Source: Rhodococcus sp. Leaf247 (GTDB lineage Bacteria; Actinomycetota; Actinomycetes; Mycobacteriales; Mycobacteriaceae). From it: 64,000 nt of DNA. The notes under the pieces were generated by a model that saw only the letters and a program-made list of their open reading frames with translations, did no database searches and had not been told where the DNA came from. Position numbers and translations under genes: made by a program. The stretch lies in NCBI RefSeq assembly GCF_001426185.1, contig NZ_LMRP01000002.1, positions 186,157 through 250,156 on the forward strand, written 5' to 3'. The first letter of the stretch is position 1; each line of letters begins with the position of its first letter. Below, piece by piece: positions 45,275 through 54,226 of the stretch.

Positions 45275-46747
45275 ATGGTTGTGATTACGGGTGAGCTGAA
45301 AAGCAAGATAGATCGAGTCTGGGACGCCTTCTGGTCCGGCGGCATAAGCAACCCGCTCGAGGTCATTGAGCAGATCACCTACCTGCTGTTCATCCGACGC
45401 CTGGACGACCTACAGACCCTCGCCGAAAAGAAAGCACGCCATACCGGCGGCGTCGTCGAGAACGCGGTCTTCCTGCCTGGACAAGCGCACCTTCGGTGGG
45501 GCCAGTTCAAGAACGCCTCACCCGAGGTGATGCACAGGACCATCGCCGATGAGGTGTTCCCGTTCCTGCGCAGCCTAGGTGACGGAACCACGTACAGCGA
45601 GCACATGAAGGACGCGCGTTTCAGCGTCCCGACACCGGCACTGTTGTCGAAGGTCGTCGACATGCTCGACGAGATCCCGATGGCCGAACGCGACACCAAC
45701 GGCGACCTATACGAGTACCTGCTCTCCAAAATCGCCTCTGCCGGAGTCAACGGCCAGTTCCGTACCCCGCGCCATATCATCAATCTCATGGTGCAGATGA
45801 CCGCGCCTCAACCTGCCGACGAGATCTGTGACCCTGCGTGCGGAACTGGCGGCTTTCTTGTAGCTGCAAGCGAGTACGTTCGCAAGACGCATACCGAAAC
45901 GCTCCATGATACGAAACAGCGCAACCACTTTCATCACACGATGTTCCACGGTTACGACTTCGATTCCACCATGCTCCGAATTGGCAGCATGAACATGCTG
46001 CTCCACGGCATCGAGTCACCCGACATTCGCTACCGTGACTCGCTCTCAGAGGGCGCTGCTGCCGACGCCGACAAGTACACGCTGATCCTCGCCAACCCAC
46101 CGTTTGCCGGGTCGCTGGATTACGAGGCCACAGCAAAGGATCTTCAGAGAATCGTAAAGACTAAGAAGACCGAACTTCTCTTCCTGGCTCTTTTTCTAAA
46201 GCTACTCAAGCCCGGCGGCCGAGCGGCCGTCGTCGTGCCGGACGGCGTGCTGTTCGGATCCAGTACCGCGCATAGGGCACTCCGAAAGACTTTGATCGAG
46301 GACCAGAAGCTCAACGCCATAGTTAAGCTTCCTTCAGGCGTCTTCCGGCCGTATGCCGGCGTCTCGACTGCAATTCTAATTTTTACCAAAACGAACTCCG
46401 GCGGCACCGATGACGTCTGGTTCTACGATGTCCGTGCCGATGGCTTCTCCCTTGACGACAAGCGCAGCCCAGTCGCGGCTAATGATCTACCCGATGCGGC
46501 AAGTCGCTGGCTGAGCCTCATGGAAACAGATCAGCACGAGAAGGAACGTCCTCGCACCGCACAATCCTTCCTTGTGCCCAAAGCCGACATCGTTGCCGAG
46601 GACTACGACCTATCGCTGAACCGCTACAAAGAAACTATTCAAGACGACATCGAGCACCGCGCACCGCTCGACATAATCTCCGACGTCGAACTACTAGAAG
46701 ATGAGATCGTCAGGGGTCTTGACGAGCTAAAGGCGATGCTCCTGTGA
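45275..46747 (+). CDS. hsdM: Type I restriction system methyltransferase subunit HsdM
   Basis: This 490-residue N6-adenine methyltransferase has an HsdM N-terminal helical domain (KIDRVWDAFWSGGISNPLEV), the AdoMet motif DPACGTGGF at about 186-194 and the catalytic NPPF at about 274-277. With HsdS it methylates the host recognition sites. A leaderless start at 45275 is chosen from the promoter spacing; GTG 45272 adds one residue. The stop overlaps the hsdS GTG (GTGA). Codon use is less GC-rich than in the preceding ABC genes. Confidence 0.96.
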   Translation: MVVITGELKSKIDRVWDAFWSGGISNPLEVIEQITYLLFIRRLDDLQTLAEKKARHTGGVVENAVFLPGQAHLRWGQFKNASPEVMHRTIADEVFPFLRSLGDGTTYSEHMKDARFSVPTPALLSKVVDMLDEIPMAERDTNGDLYEYLLSKIASAGVNGQFRTPRHIINLMVQMTAPQPADEICDPACGTGGFLVAASEYVRKTHTETLHDTKQRNHFHHTMFHGYDFDSTMLRIGSMNMLLHGIESPDIRYRDSLSEGAAADADKYTLILANPPFAGSLDYEATAKDLQRIVKTKKTELLFLALFLKLLKPGGRAAVVVPDGVLFGSSTAHRALRKTLIEDQKLNAIVKLPSGVFRPYAGVSTAILIFTKTNSGGTDDVWFYDVRADGFSLDDKRSPVAANDLPDAASRWLSLMETDQHEKERPRTAQSFLVPKADIVAEDYDLSLNRYKETIQDDIEHRAPLDIISDVELLEDEIVRGLDELKAMLL

Positions 46748-47910
46748 ATACCGCGCCGCTAAGCGAAATTGTCAGGATTGTTTCTGGTGCGACCCCCAAG
46801 ACCGGTACCAGCGAGTTCTGGGACGGGGACGTGTTGTGGGCTACTCCTTCTGACCTCAGCAAACTTGAAGGCCCATATATCGACAAAACCCTCAGAAGTC
46901 TAACAGCGGCTGGGGTAAGAAGTTGCGCGGCGACGGTGCTGCCCTCTGGTTCAGTGCTACTGAGTTCGCGGGCACCGATAGGACACGTTGCAATAAACAC
47001 AGTACCAATGGCCACTAACCAGGGATTTAAGAGTCTGGTACCTGGACCAGACATCGACGCGAAATACCTGTATTACTGGCTAAAGTCACAGACTAACTAC
47101 CTTCAGTCGCTAGGAAACGGTGCGACTTTCAAAGAGTTGTCTACGAAGACAACGGAAAAGATTCGGATTCCCTTACCAACCTTACCCGAACAACGCCGCG
47201 TCGCCGCTATTCTCGATTCTGCCGATGCCCTGCGTGCAAAACGCCGGCGACTTCTAACCCACCTTGAAGCCCTCGAACTGTCAATATTCGACGACATGTT
47301 CGGTGAGTCCTCCGGTAAAAGACGAGTCGACATGAGTGAACTTGTCTCCGTTGTGACTAAAGGAACCACCCCGACTACGGTTGGGCTCAAGTTTACTGAC
47401 TCCGGTGTACCGTTTTTACGCGCCCAAAACCTCCTACGCGGGACTGTCGGGTTCAGCGAGAAGGACCTGCACATCGGGCAAGACACCCACCACCAGTTAC
47501 GACGTTCCTGGGTCCTTCCCCGTGACCTGCTTATCTCTATCGCGGGAACAATCGGTCGAGTGTCCCTCGTACCCCCCGACGCACCCGTGATGAACTGCAA
47601 TCAGGCTGTAGCAATTCTACGGCTTGTTGAACCCAACATCGGCCCCTGGTTGCGCGCGTGGCTCAATACAAACGATGCTCTCAGTCAAGTCGGCGCATCT
47701 GCTGTCACCGCAACGATAAGCAACCTGAGCCTCGGTCAAATCCGGAAGCTGAAGGTTCCACACGTTCCAAAGACTGACATCGAGAGCTTCGTTCAAAAAT
47801 CGCACTGCCTCGATAACGCCAAGACTTTGATTGCGAATTCGATCGCACTCGACAACTCGCTGTTCGCATCGCTTCAGTCGCGTGCTTTTAGAGGGGAGCC
47901 TTTCAATTGA
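46744..47910 (+). CDS. hsdS: Type I restriction system specificity subunit HsdS
   Basis: This 388-residue protein has two target-recognition domains, each followed by a conserved helix. TRD1 starts LSEIVRIVSGATPKTGTSEF and its spacer holds LPTLPEQRRVAAILDSADAL. TRD2 starts MSELVSVVTKGTTPTTVGLK and ends with LGQIRKLKVPHVPKTDIESF. The two TRDs give a bipartite recognition site, not predictable here. The GTG at 46744 is coupled to hsdM. The low-GC third codon positions fit recent acquisition. Confidence 0.95.
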   Translation: MNTAPLSEIVRIVSGATPKTGTSEFWDGDVLWATPSDLSKLEGPYIDKTLRSLTAAGVRSCAATVLPSGSVLLSSRAPIGHVAINTVPMATNQGFKSLVPGPDIDAKYLYYWLKSQTNYLQSLGNGATFKELSTKTTEKIRIPLPTLPEQRRVAAILDSADALRAKRRRLLTHLEALELSIFDDMFGESSGKRRVDMSELVSVVTKGTTPTTVGLKFTDSGVPFLRAQNLLRGTVGFSEKDLHIGQDTHHQLRRSWVLPRDLLISIAGTIGRVSLVPPDAPVMNCNQAVAILRLVEPNIGPWLRAWLNTNDALSQVGASAVTATISNLSLGQIRKLKVPHVPKTDIESFVQKSHCLDNAKTLIANSIALDNSLFASLQSRAFRGEPFN

Positions 47911-47944
47911 CGATCGGCAAGCCGATCGAACCAGTCAACGGTAG

Positions 47945-48082
47945 TTTGCGGTTAAGTCGGTACCGACATTACCCGAACACGCCACCGGCCATCGCCTGCC
48001 CGACGAGATTGTCCGCGACATAAAGGTGCTTAGTCTAGAAATCGAACGAGGCACTGCCGAACTGGAGGATCTGCTGAAATGA
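47945..48082 (+). pseudogene. Possible relic of an HsdM-like C-terminus
   Basis: Between hsdS and hsdR an open stretch of 45 codons without a start ends at TGA 48080-48082. Its end, reading DEIVRDIKVL-SLEIERGTAELEDLLK, resembles the HsdM C-terminus DIISDVELLEDEIVRGLDEL. It may be the scar of a lost methyltransferase or an earlier gene order. The match is short, so confidence is limited. Confidence 0.4.
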
Positions 48083-48127
48083 AGCTTTTCGTAAAGTCGG
48101 CGGTTCCGACAAAAAAGGATGTGTCCA

Positions 48128-51100
48128 ATGGGTAACTTCGACTTCGTCCGCCACGCTATGCAGCCACTGCACGACGATTGCGCCCGAGCCGAGTCGTACC
48201 TAGCCTCTGATCCACGCTCGGCATGCTTCTACAGCCGCCGTGCTGTCGAAGAGTTGGTTGATTACCTCTATGACGTCCTTTCGCTGCCGACCCCGTATCG
48301 GGATGATCTGGCGGCGAAAATCAGCGACACATCCTTCAAGGCGCAGGTGCCACAGGGCATCACGCAAAAACTGACAATGATCCGACGCGTAGGCAACACT
48401 GCTGTACATGACAACCGCCCGATCCGTCCGGACGTGGCTTCCGCGGTGTTGCGCGAGCTCTTTCACGTCATTGTGTGGGCGTCGTATCACCACTCCCCAC
48501 ATCCGGCTGTCGTGCCGCTGCAGGCGCAGTTCAAGCCAGCCCTGGCCGCGAAGGCAGCTCCGCTGTCGCGCCAGGACGTCGCTCGGCTCGCAGAAAAGTT
48601 TGCCGAGCAGGATGCGGAGAACAAGCGCCACCTGACCGAGAGGGACGAGCGGCTCGCCGCTCACGAGGCCGAGATTGCGGCACTTCGGTCAGAAATTGCG
48701 GCCGCGCAGGACGCAATCGGCCCGGATACACGCGACTACGACGAAGCCTCGTCCAGGGACCTATTCATCGACCTCCTGCTCCGCGAAGCCGGCTGGGCAC
48801 TGGACCAAACGCGCGACCGCGAGTACGAGGTCTCGGGTATGCCCAACAAGCAGGGTCGAGGATTTGTCGACTACGTCCTCTGGGGCGAGGACGGTCTCCC
48901 GCTTGCAGTTGTCGAAGCCAAGCGCACATCCAGCTCTCCCGAAGTCGGCCAACAGCAGGCCAAGCTCTACGCCGACTGTTTGGAAGCGCAGTTCGGTAGA
49001 CGACCCGTGATTTTCTACAGCAACGGTTACGAACACCGAATCTGGGATGACGCCGGCGGTTATCCCCCGCGCGAGACTGAAGGCTTCTACACCCGAGACG
49101 AACTGGAGCTACTCGTCCAACGTCGTCAAACCAAGCTCAAGCTGACGAACGCACCGGTCAACACCGACATATCTGGGCGCCCATACCAGGTGCGGGCGAT
49201 CAAGGCCGTGGGCAGCGCGTTCGACCGGCGGCAACGCGAAGCCTTGCTAGTCATGGCAACCGGCTCAGGAAAGACCCGCACCACGATTGCGCTGGTGGAT
49301 CTATTGCAGAAGGCGAACTGGGTCAAGCGAGTGCTTTTTCTTGCCGACCGCACGGCCCTGGTCAGGCAGTCTGCGAACGCGTTCAAGGAGCATCTGCCGG
49401 GCTCGACGACGGTCAACCTCGTCACCGAAAGAGCCATCGAGGGTCGCGTATACGTATCGACCTATCCCACGATGATGAACCTCATCAACAAGATCGATGG
49501 TGGCGCTCGCCGCTTCGGCTCGGGCTACTTCGATCTCATCGTGATCGATGAAGCCCACCGCTCGGTCTACGCTAAGTACGGTGCGATCTTCGAATATTTC
49601 GATTCGCTCCTCGTCGGATTGACGGCAACTCCCAAAGACGAAGTCGACCACAACACGTATCGACTGTTCCACCTCGAGGATGGCGTTCCCACAGACAACT
49701 ACACCCTCGATGAGGCCGTCGAAGCGAACTATCTCGTACCGCCCAAGGGCATCAGCGTTGGCACCCAGTTTTTGCGTGCGGGCATCAGGTACGACGACCT
49801 GACCGAGTCCGAAAAAGACCAATGGGATTCCCTCGACTGGGGCGACGACGGCCCTCCAGTCGAGATTGGGTCAGAAGAGCTGAACCGATTCCTGTTCAAC
49901 GAAGACACCGTCGACAAAGTCCTCGAAACTCTAATGGTGCAGGGTTACAAGGTCGCCAGCGGCGACCGGCTGGGCAAGACGATCATCTTCGCAAAAAGCC
50001 AGAAACACGCCGAGTTCATCGAGAAGAGGTTCAACTTCGCCTACCCCGAATACCAAGGACACTTCGCACGCGTCATCACACATCAGAATCCGTACGCGCA
50101 ATCCCTCATCGACGACTTCTCCATAAAGGACAAGGCTCCCCACATCGCAATCAGTGTCGACATGCTCGACACAGGCATCGATGTGCCGGAGATCGTCAAC
50201 CTCGTCTTCTTCAAAGTGGTGCGATCGAAATCTAAGTTCTGGCAAATGATTGGCCGCGGCACCCGACTGAGCCCCGACCTGTACGGACCCAAGGACGACA
50301 AGAAGGATTTTCTTGTCTTCGACTTCTGCGGAAACCTGGAGTACTTCAGCCAAGACCTTCCCGGGTCGGAGGGGCAGATTCAGAAGTCACTGTCGCAGCG
50401 GCTTTTCGAAACGCGACTCGGTCTTATTACGGCCCTCGGAACGGACGAGCCCGACCTCCGCGCTTCGACTGCTAGGACGCTCCTCGAAGTAGTCGACGGA
50501 ATGAATCTCGACAATTTCGTCGTACGACCACATCGACGATTAGTTGAAAAGTATGCGGCGTCCGACGCATGGCAGGCCATCAAGCCCGAGGAAACAGAAG
50601 ACCTACTTGTCTTGGCGGGCCTGCCGTCGACGATTCGGGACGCCGACGAGGAAGCCAAGCGTTTCGATCTGCTGATCCTGCGTCGCCAGCTTGCGCAGCT
50701 CGAGGGTGACGCTATCGCATCCGAACGTGTTCGCGAAACCGTTCAGAACATCGCTGTGGCGTTGCTGAGCAAAACGGCAATTCCTTCGGTTGCAGAGCAA
50801 GCGGTTCTGCTAGAGGAACTTGCGGGCGACGAATGGTGGATCGATGTCACCCTGCCGATGCTCGAACTCGCCCGACTGCGAATTCGCGGCCTCGTTCGGT
50901 TTATCGAGAAGACTCAACGCAATCCGATTTACACCGACTTCGAGGACACCCTCGGCGAGACTGTGGAGATCGCACTGCCCGGCACCACGCCAGGCACGAA
51001 CTTCGAACGTTTTCGATCCAAGGCTGAGTCGTATCTTCGTGAGCACCTCGAAGACTTGGCCCTCCAACGCTTACGTCGCAACAAGCAGCTCACTGAGTCC

Positions 51101-51478
51101 GACCTAGACCAGTTGGAGCAGATGCTTATCGATTCAGGCGGGCAGGAGATGGACATCACCTGGGCAACCGAGCAGGGAGGAGGTCTCGGGCTCTTCGTCC
51201 GCAATCTCGTCGGCCTCGACCGCTCCGCCGCGATCGAAGCCTTCGAGAATTACCTTGACGGAACCAGGTTTTCCGCCGAACAAGTGCGCTTTGTAAATTT
51301 GATAGTCGACGAGCTCACAAAGAATGGTGTTATGGAGCCGGGCCGTCTTTTCGAGTCGCCGTACACCGATCACGCACCGACCGGACCTGGGTCGTTCTTT
51401 TCCGACGAAGACCTCGAAGTGATCGTCGGCACTCTTCGTCACATCAAACGCACCGCCGAACCCGAGCGAGCCGCTTAG
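48128..51478 (+). CDS. hsdR: Type I restriction endonuclease subunit HsdR
   Basis: This 1116-residue protein begins with a DUF4145-like helical domain (about 1-130) and a coiled-coil stretch (150-195). The nuclease domain at about 205-330 has D248, E263 and K265 (FVDYVLWG, VVEAKRT). The SF2 translocase has Walker A ATGSGKT at 377-383, DEAH at 474-477, LTATP and QMIGRGTRLSPDL. An EcoEI-like C-terminal domain follows. It translocates and cuts unmodified DNA with HsdM and HsdS. ATG 48128 has AAGGA eight bases upstream; ATG 48119 is too close to it. Confidence 0.96.
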   Translation: MGNFDFVRHAMQPLHDDCARAESYLASDPRSACFYSRRAVEELVDYLYDVLSLPTPYRDDLAAKISDTSFKAQVPQGITQKLTMIRRVGNTAVHDNRPIRPDVASAVLRELFHVIVWASYHHSPHPAVVPLQAQFKPALAAKAAPLSRQDVARLAEKFAEQDAENKRHLTERDERLAAHEAEIAALRSEIAAAQDAIGPDTRDYDEASSRDLFIDLLLREAGWALDQTRDREYEVSGMPNKQGRGFVDYVLWGEDGLPLAVVEAKRTSSSPEVGQQQAKLYADCLEAQFGRRPVIFYSNGYEHRIWDDAGGYPPRETEGFYTRDELELLVQRRQTKLKLTNAPVNTDISGRPYQVRAIKAVGSAFDRRQREALLVMATGSGKTRTTIALVDLLQKANWVKRVLFLADRTALVRQSANAFKEHLPGSTTVNLVTERAIEGRVYVSTYPTMMNLINKIDGGARRFGSGYFDLIVIDEAHRSVYAKYGAIFEYFDSLLVGLTATPKDEVDHNTYRLFHLEDGVPTDNYTLDEAVEANYLVPPKGISVGTQFLRAGIRYDDLTESEKDQWDSLDWGDDGPPVEIGSEELNRFLFNEDTVDKVLETLMVQGYKVASGDRLGKTIIFAKSQKHAEFIEKRFNFAYPEYQGHFARVITHQNPYAQSLIDDFSIKDKAPHIAISVDMLDTGIDVPEIVNLVFFKVVRSKSKFWQMIGRGTRLSPDLYGPKDDKKDFLVFDFCGNLEYFSQDLPGSEGQIQKSLSQRLFETRLGLITALGTDEPDLRASTARTLLEVVDGMNLDNFVVRPHRRLVEKYAASDAWQAIKPEETEDLLVLAGLPSTIRDADEEAKRFDLLILRRQLAQLEGDAIASERVRETVQNIAVALLSKTAIPSVAEQAVLLEELAGDEWWIDVTLPMLELARLRIRGLVRFIEKTQRNPIYTDFEDTLGETVEIALPGTTPGTNFERFRSKAESYLREHLEDLALQRLRRNKQLTESDLDQLEQMLIDSGGQEMDITWATEQGGGLGLFVRNLVGLDRSAAIEAFENYLDGTRFSAEQVRFVNLIVDELTKNGVMEPGRLFESPYTDHAPTGPGSFFSDEDLEVIVGTLRHIKRTAEPERAA

Positions 51479-51523
51479 TATCCGCCCGCCCCCGAACAGG
51501 CTGCCCGGAATTATCGATTGATG

Positions 51524-52384
51524 TTAGGCGGCCTCCCATATCGAGATCCTTCTCGCTGTCGCCCACCGGGCAATACGTGTATATATGGATGTAGCGTGAA
51601 ATTCGCCCGGCCAAAGCGCGGATCGGAACGCCTTCTCAACAGTGTCTGCTTTCCATCTGACATCACCATCCTCATAGAGCACGATGGCGTACGCCTTCGC
51701 GAGATCATGACCCGACATGAAGCGGTACCATTCCTCACCGGAAGATAGGGCGGCGTCCAGAGCAAGCTCGATCTGTGATGGGCTAATTTTACTGTTCTTC
51801 TCTGTTAACTTCGACACCAATTTAGCTCTGTTGAGCTTTCGTGTTGAACCGTCGTACAAGTAATGCAGCGATAATTCCCGGAACGAAAGGTCCCATCCCT
51901 TGGCCTTGGAGATCTGACGAAGAACCGAAATATCTCGAACGATGTCTTCCAGTCTCGCGTCAAGATCACGCAAATCAACTTGACGCAGCTTCGCTACATG
52001 ACAGTTGTGCAAGAAAACTCGCTCAGCAACCTTGGAGTATCTTAGGATCTCGGCGTCCAGGTCATAGAGCTCCGTGGTGACGACGTTTTCGATTTGTTCT
52101 TCGATTGAAGGCCCATCCCCATCGCTGTCGACGAGCCCCAAGATATTCAAAAAACCCGTATCATTCATCTTTTTTAGACAGTCCAAAACGGATTTTTTCC
52201 CGTTTCCGATCACGATGCTTACATTGCGAGAATCGGCATGCGCATCAAGCAACCTCATATCATCGGGCCCTTCTACAACAAGGAAGGCGAACCCGGACAC
52301 GCCATCCTTTCTCCTCAGCGCAAAGTCAGCAAACTCCATCAATATTTGAGAACACAAGTCTTCTCCGGAGATTGATTCAAACAT
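51524..52384 (-). CDS. DUF4435/TOPRIM protein, AriB-like (PARIS candidate)
   Basis: This 286-residue protein has a TOPRIM-like signature: the glutamate in FLVVEGPDD (E38) and the acidic cluster LVDSDGDG (D86, D88, D90), the arrangement of DUF4435 proteins. In the PARIS defence system the DUF4435 partner AriB is the effector released by the ATPase AriA; reported AriB cleaves host tRNA. Here it starts two bases after the ATPase stop, in the AriA-then-AriB order. The region is AT-richer than its surroundings. Identity as PARIS rather than another ABC-ATPase/TOPRIM pair needs profile comparison. Confidence 0.72.
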   Translation of the reverse strand: MFESISGEDLCSQILMEFADFALRRKDGVSGFAFLVVEGPDDMRLLDAHADSRNVSIVIGNGKKSVLDCLKKMNDTGFLNILGLVDSDGDGPSIEEQIENVVTTELYDLDAEILRYSKVAERVFLHNCHVAKLRQVDLRDLDARLEDIVRDISVLRQISKAKGWDLSFRELSLHYLYDGSTRKLNRAKLVSKLTEKNSKISPSQIELALDAALSSGEEWYRFMSGHDLAKAYAIVLYEDGDVRWKADTVEKAFRSALWPGEFHATSIYTRIARWATARRISIWEAA

Positions 52385-52386
52385 TT

Positions 52387-53772
52387 TCAGTCTTCCATAT
52401 CTGGACCAAGGGCGACCATCAGGTTGCGATACTTCCCGACGATTTGTGGCGAATGGGTTGCAATGATGAACTGCACTCCACCTAACTTGGCAATCTTGTT
52501 CAAGTCCTCCAAAAACTGCTTTTGCCAATTGACATGGAGAGAAATTTCGGGCTCGTCGATCAAGACGATTGAGTCTTTCTTTACATTGAAAATTAGGTCA
52601 TACGTCAATACCAACTCGTGCTGCTCGCCCGACGACAGAGCCGCTGGGCCGAACTCCTCACCGGTACGGGACCTCATGTAAAACCCGCGTTTACCGTCGT
52701 ATTGTAGAGTCTTGTAAAGGAACTTAGAATCAATTATAGACTTTAGAAGCTCCAGCTTCATAAGCAATGGAGTGAAAGTTTCCAGTTTCTCGCGCGAATC
52801 TTGCAGATACAGCGTCATCACGGAGCGCTCCCAATCTTCCAAGGTCCGTTCGGGCAGAGGCAGGTCGTCGATAGAGTCCCCTACGGACACTGACGTCAAG
52901 CGTTCTCGCAATTGGGCTTGCTGCTCGAAGGTCGCGCGGACCTGTTCGTCATTCAAAGTCGACATCCCGGAATGCTCATACAATCTGAGAACCCTCGATG
53001 GGAACGATCGGTCCAATTTTTGCGAGATTCGAGAATTTTCTGCCAATGCCTGAGACAGCAGATCCGCGAGTTGTACTGAGAACACATCGATGGTTCGCCC
53101 AGCCATCCCACGTGCCTGGCCCGAAGCTCTTGGCCCAAACGCCTCGTCTGTCTTGCGATAAAGAAGCCTTTGCGTCTCTATCAGGTGCACCGTAAGACCT
53201 TCGAAGAACTTATCGAATTCGTCAGAAAAGTCAAAATTGAGCGATCTTCTCGACGGAGCTCGACCGGCGTTCGGCCGAGCCGGGTTTGTACGATAGGAGG
53301 TAGATCCGTATAGCCGGATAACTTCGTCGGGCTCTACATACTCGTCCAACCGCCGATCAAATATGAGACCACCCGGTTCCATACGTAAAAACGGATGACG
53401 CATAACGAGGTCCCGCAAAATTTCCTCCTGTTTATAGGAGAAACTTTGCCGCGTGACTATCGATTTGTCATTCTTTAGTTCAAATATTAATTCAGCAACG
53501 GACGTCTGATCGGGCTCAACGCCGTCCGTCACGGTACGGGTCACCTCAAGCGCTCCAGCCCCCTCAATGTGAATCTTAAGGTTTGAGAACGGACTTGAGA
53601 ATAGCGACGCGATGTCTCTCCGAGCTGTGCGTTCGAATATTTCTAACGTGTGGGTCTTTCCCACTCCGTTAGGTCCGTGCAAAATGATAAATGGTTGATC
53701 AGGATGCAGCGAAAACTTGTGATGGAAAGTTCCCAGCAAACCAGATACTTCTACGGAGATAGCGCGGTTCAT
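52387..53772 (-). CDS. ABC-type AAA ATPase, AriA-like (PARIS candidate)
   Basis: This 461-residue protein has Walker A GPNGVGKT at residues 33-40, a signature LSSGEQ at 379-384, Walker B IVLIDEPE at 402-409 and H-loop ATHS at 438-441, with a large helical insert between. This is the SMC/OLD-like AAA15/AAA21 class found in defence operons. Length and partner fit AriA, which assembles and holds AriB until a phage anti-restriction protein is sensed. AAGGAG lies upstream of ATG 53772. Many AT-rich codons mark it as foreign to the host. Confidence 0.75.
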   Translation of the reverse strand: MNRAISVEVSGLLGTFHHKFSLHPDQPFIILHGPNGVGKTHTLEIFERTARRDIASLFSSPFSNLKIHIEGAGALEVTRTVTDGVEPDQTSVAELIFELKNDKSIVTRQSFSYKQEEILRDLVMRHPFLRMEPGGLIFDRRLDEYVEPDEVIRLYGSTSYRTNPARPNAGRAPSRRSLNFDFSDEFDKFFEGLTVHLIETQRLLYRKTDEAFGPRASGQARGMAGRTIDVFSVQLADLLSQALAENSRISQKLDRSFPSRVLRLYEHSGMSTLNDEQVRATFEQQAQLRERLTSVSVGDSIDDLPLPERTLEDWERSVMTLYLQDSREKLETFTPLLMKLELLKSIIDSKFLYKTLQYDGKRGFYMRSRTGEEFGPAALSSGEQHELVLTYDLIFNVKKDSIVLIDEPEISLHVNWQKQFLEDLNKIAKLGGVQFIIATHSPQIVGKYRNLMVALGPDMED

Positions 53773-54226
53773 AACTCTCCTTCTTCGAGTCGTAGAACAA
53801 TGTTCCCGATTCCGTATGCTCGATTCATATCACTCAGATTCCCTTTCAACGAAACACGACCAGACCAAATCGGCTCCCTGCATCAGTCTCCACCGACATC
53901 AATCCCACTTATTGGGGCCATCACGGACAGTGGCCTGAGACCATGTCGGCCTCGACGTGTGTCACTGCCCGACATACTGCCGTTCCCCTCGAAACAACTT
54001 CGCACCGTCAATGTAGCGGGTACTCGGACGAATGTGACAGAAGACGGGCCAAAGTGGCCCGGTAGTCGCGAAACGGTTTCATAACCAGCGTCACGCACAC
54101 AAAGTGGCGCACTTTCAGATCTGGTGGCTGTTTTGGGGTGGGTGGCAAAGCCTCAACTTGCGCTCTTGCCAACTAACCGGCTAGAACTCTTCCCATGAGC
54201 CGAACACACTTCGCAATCGCTCGCTG
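53773..54226. other. Divergent intergenic region with two short hairpins
   Basis: This 454-base gap separates the ATPase gene and the HNH gene and must hold both promoters. Two short perfect hairpins are visible: a 7-bp stem with a three-base loop at 54045-54061 (CGGGCCA/TGGCCCG) and AAAGTG-GCG-CACTTT at 54101-54115. The second could be an operator. A mini-frame of 11 codons at 54195-54230 overlaps the HNH TTG start. No real gene is seen. Confidence 0.5.

Noticed and set aside
53650..54084. A 144-codon plus-strand frame beside the AriA-like gene
   Set aside because: Its first part is antisense to the ATPase N-terminus and the rest has no recognisable protein pattern.
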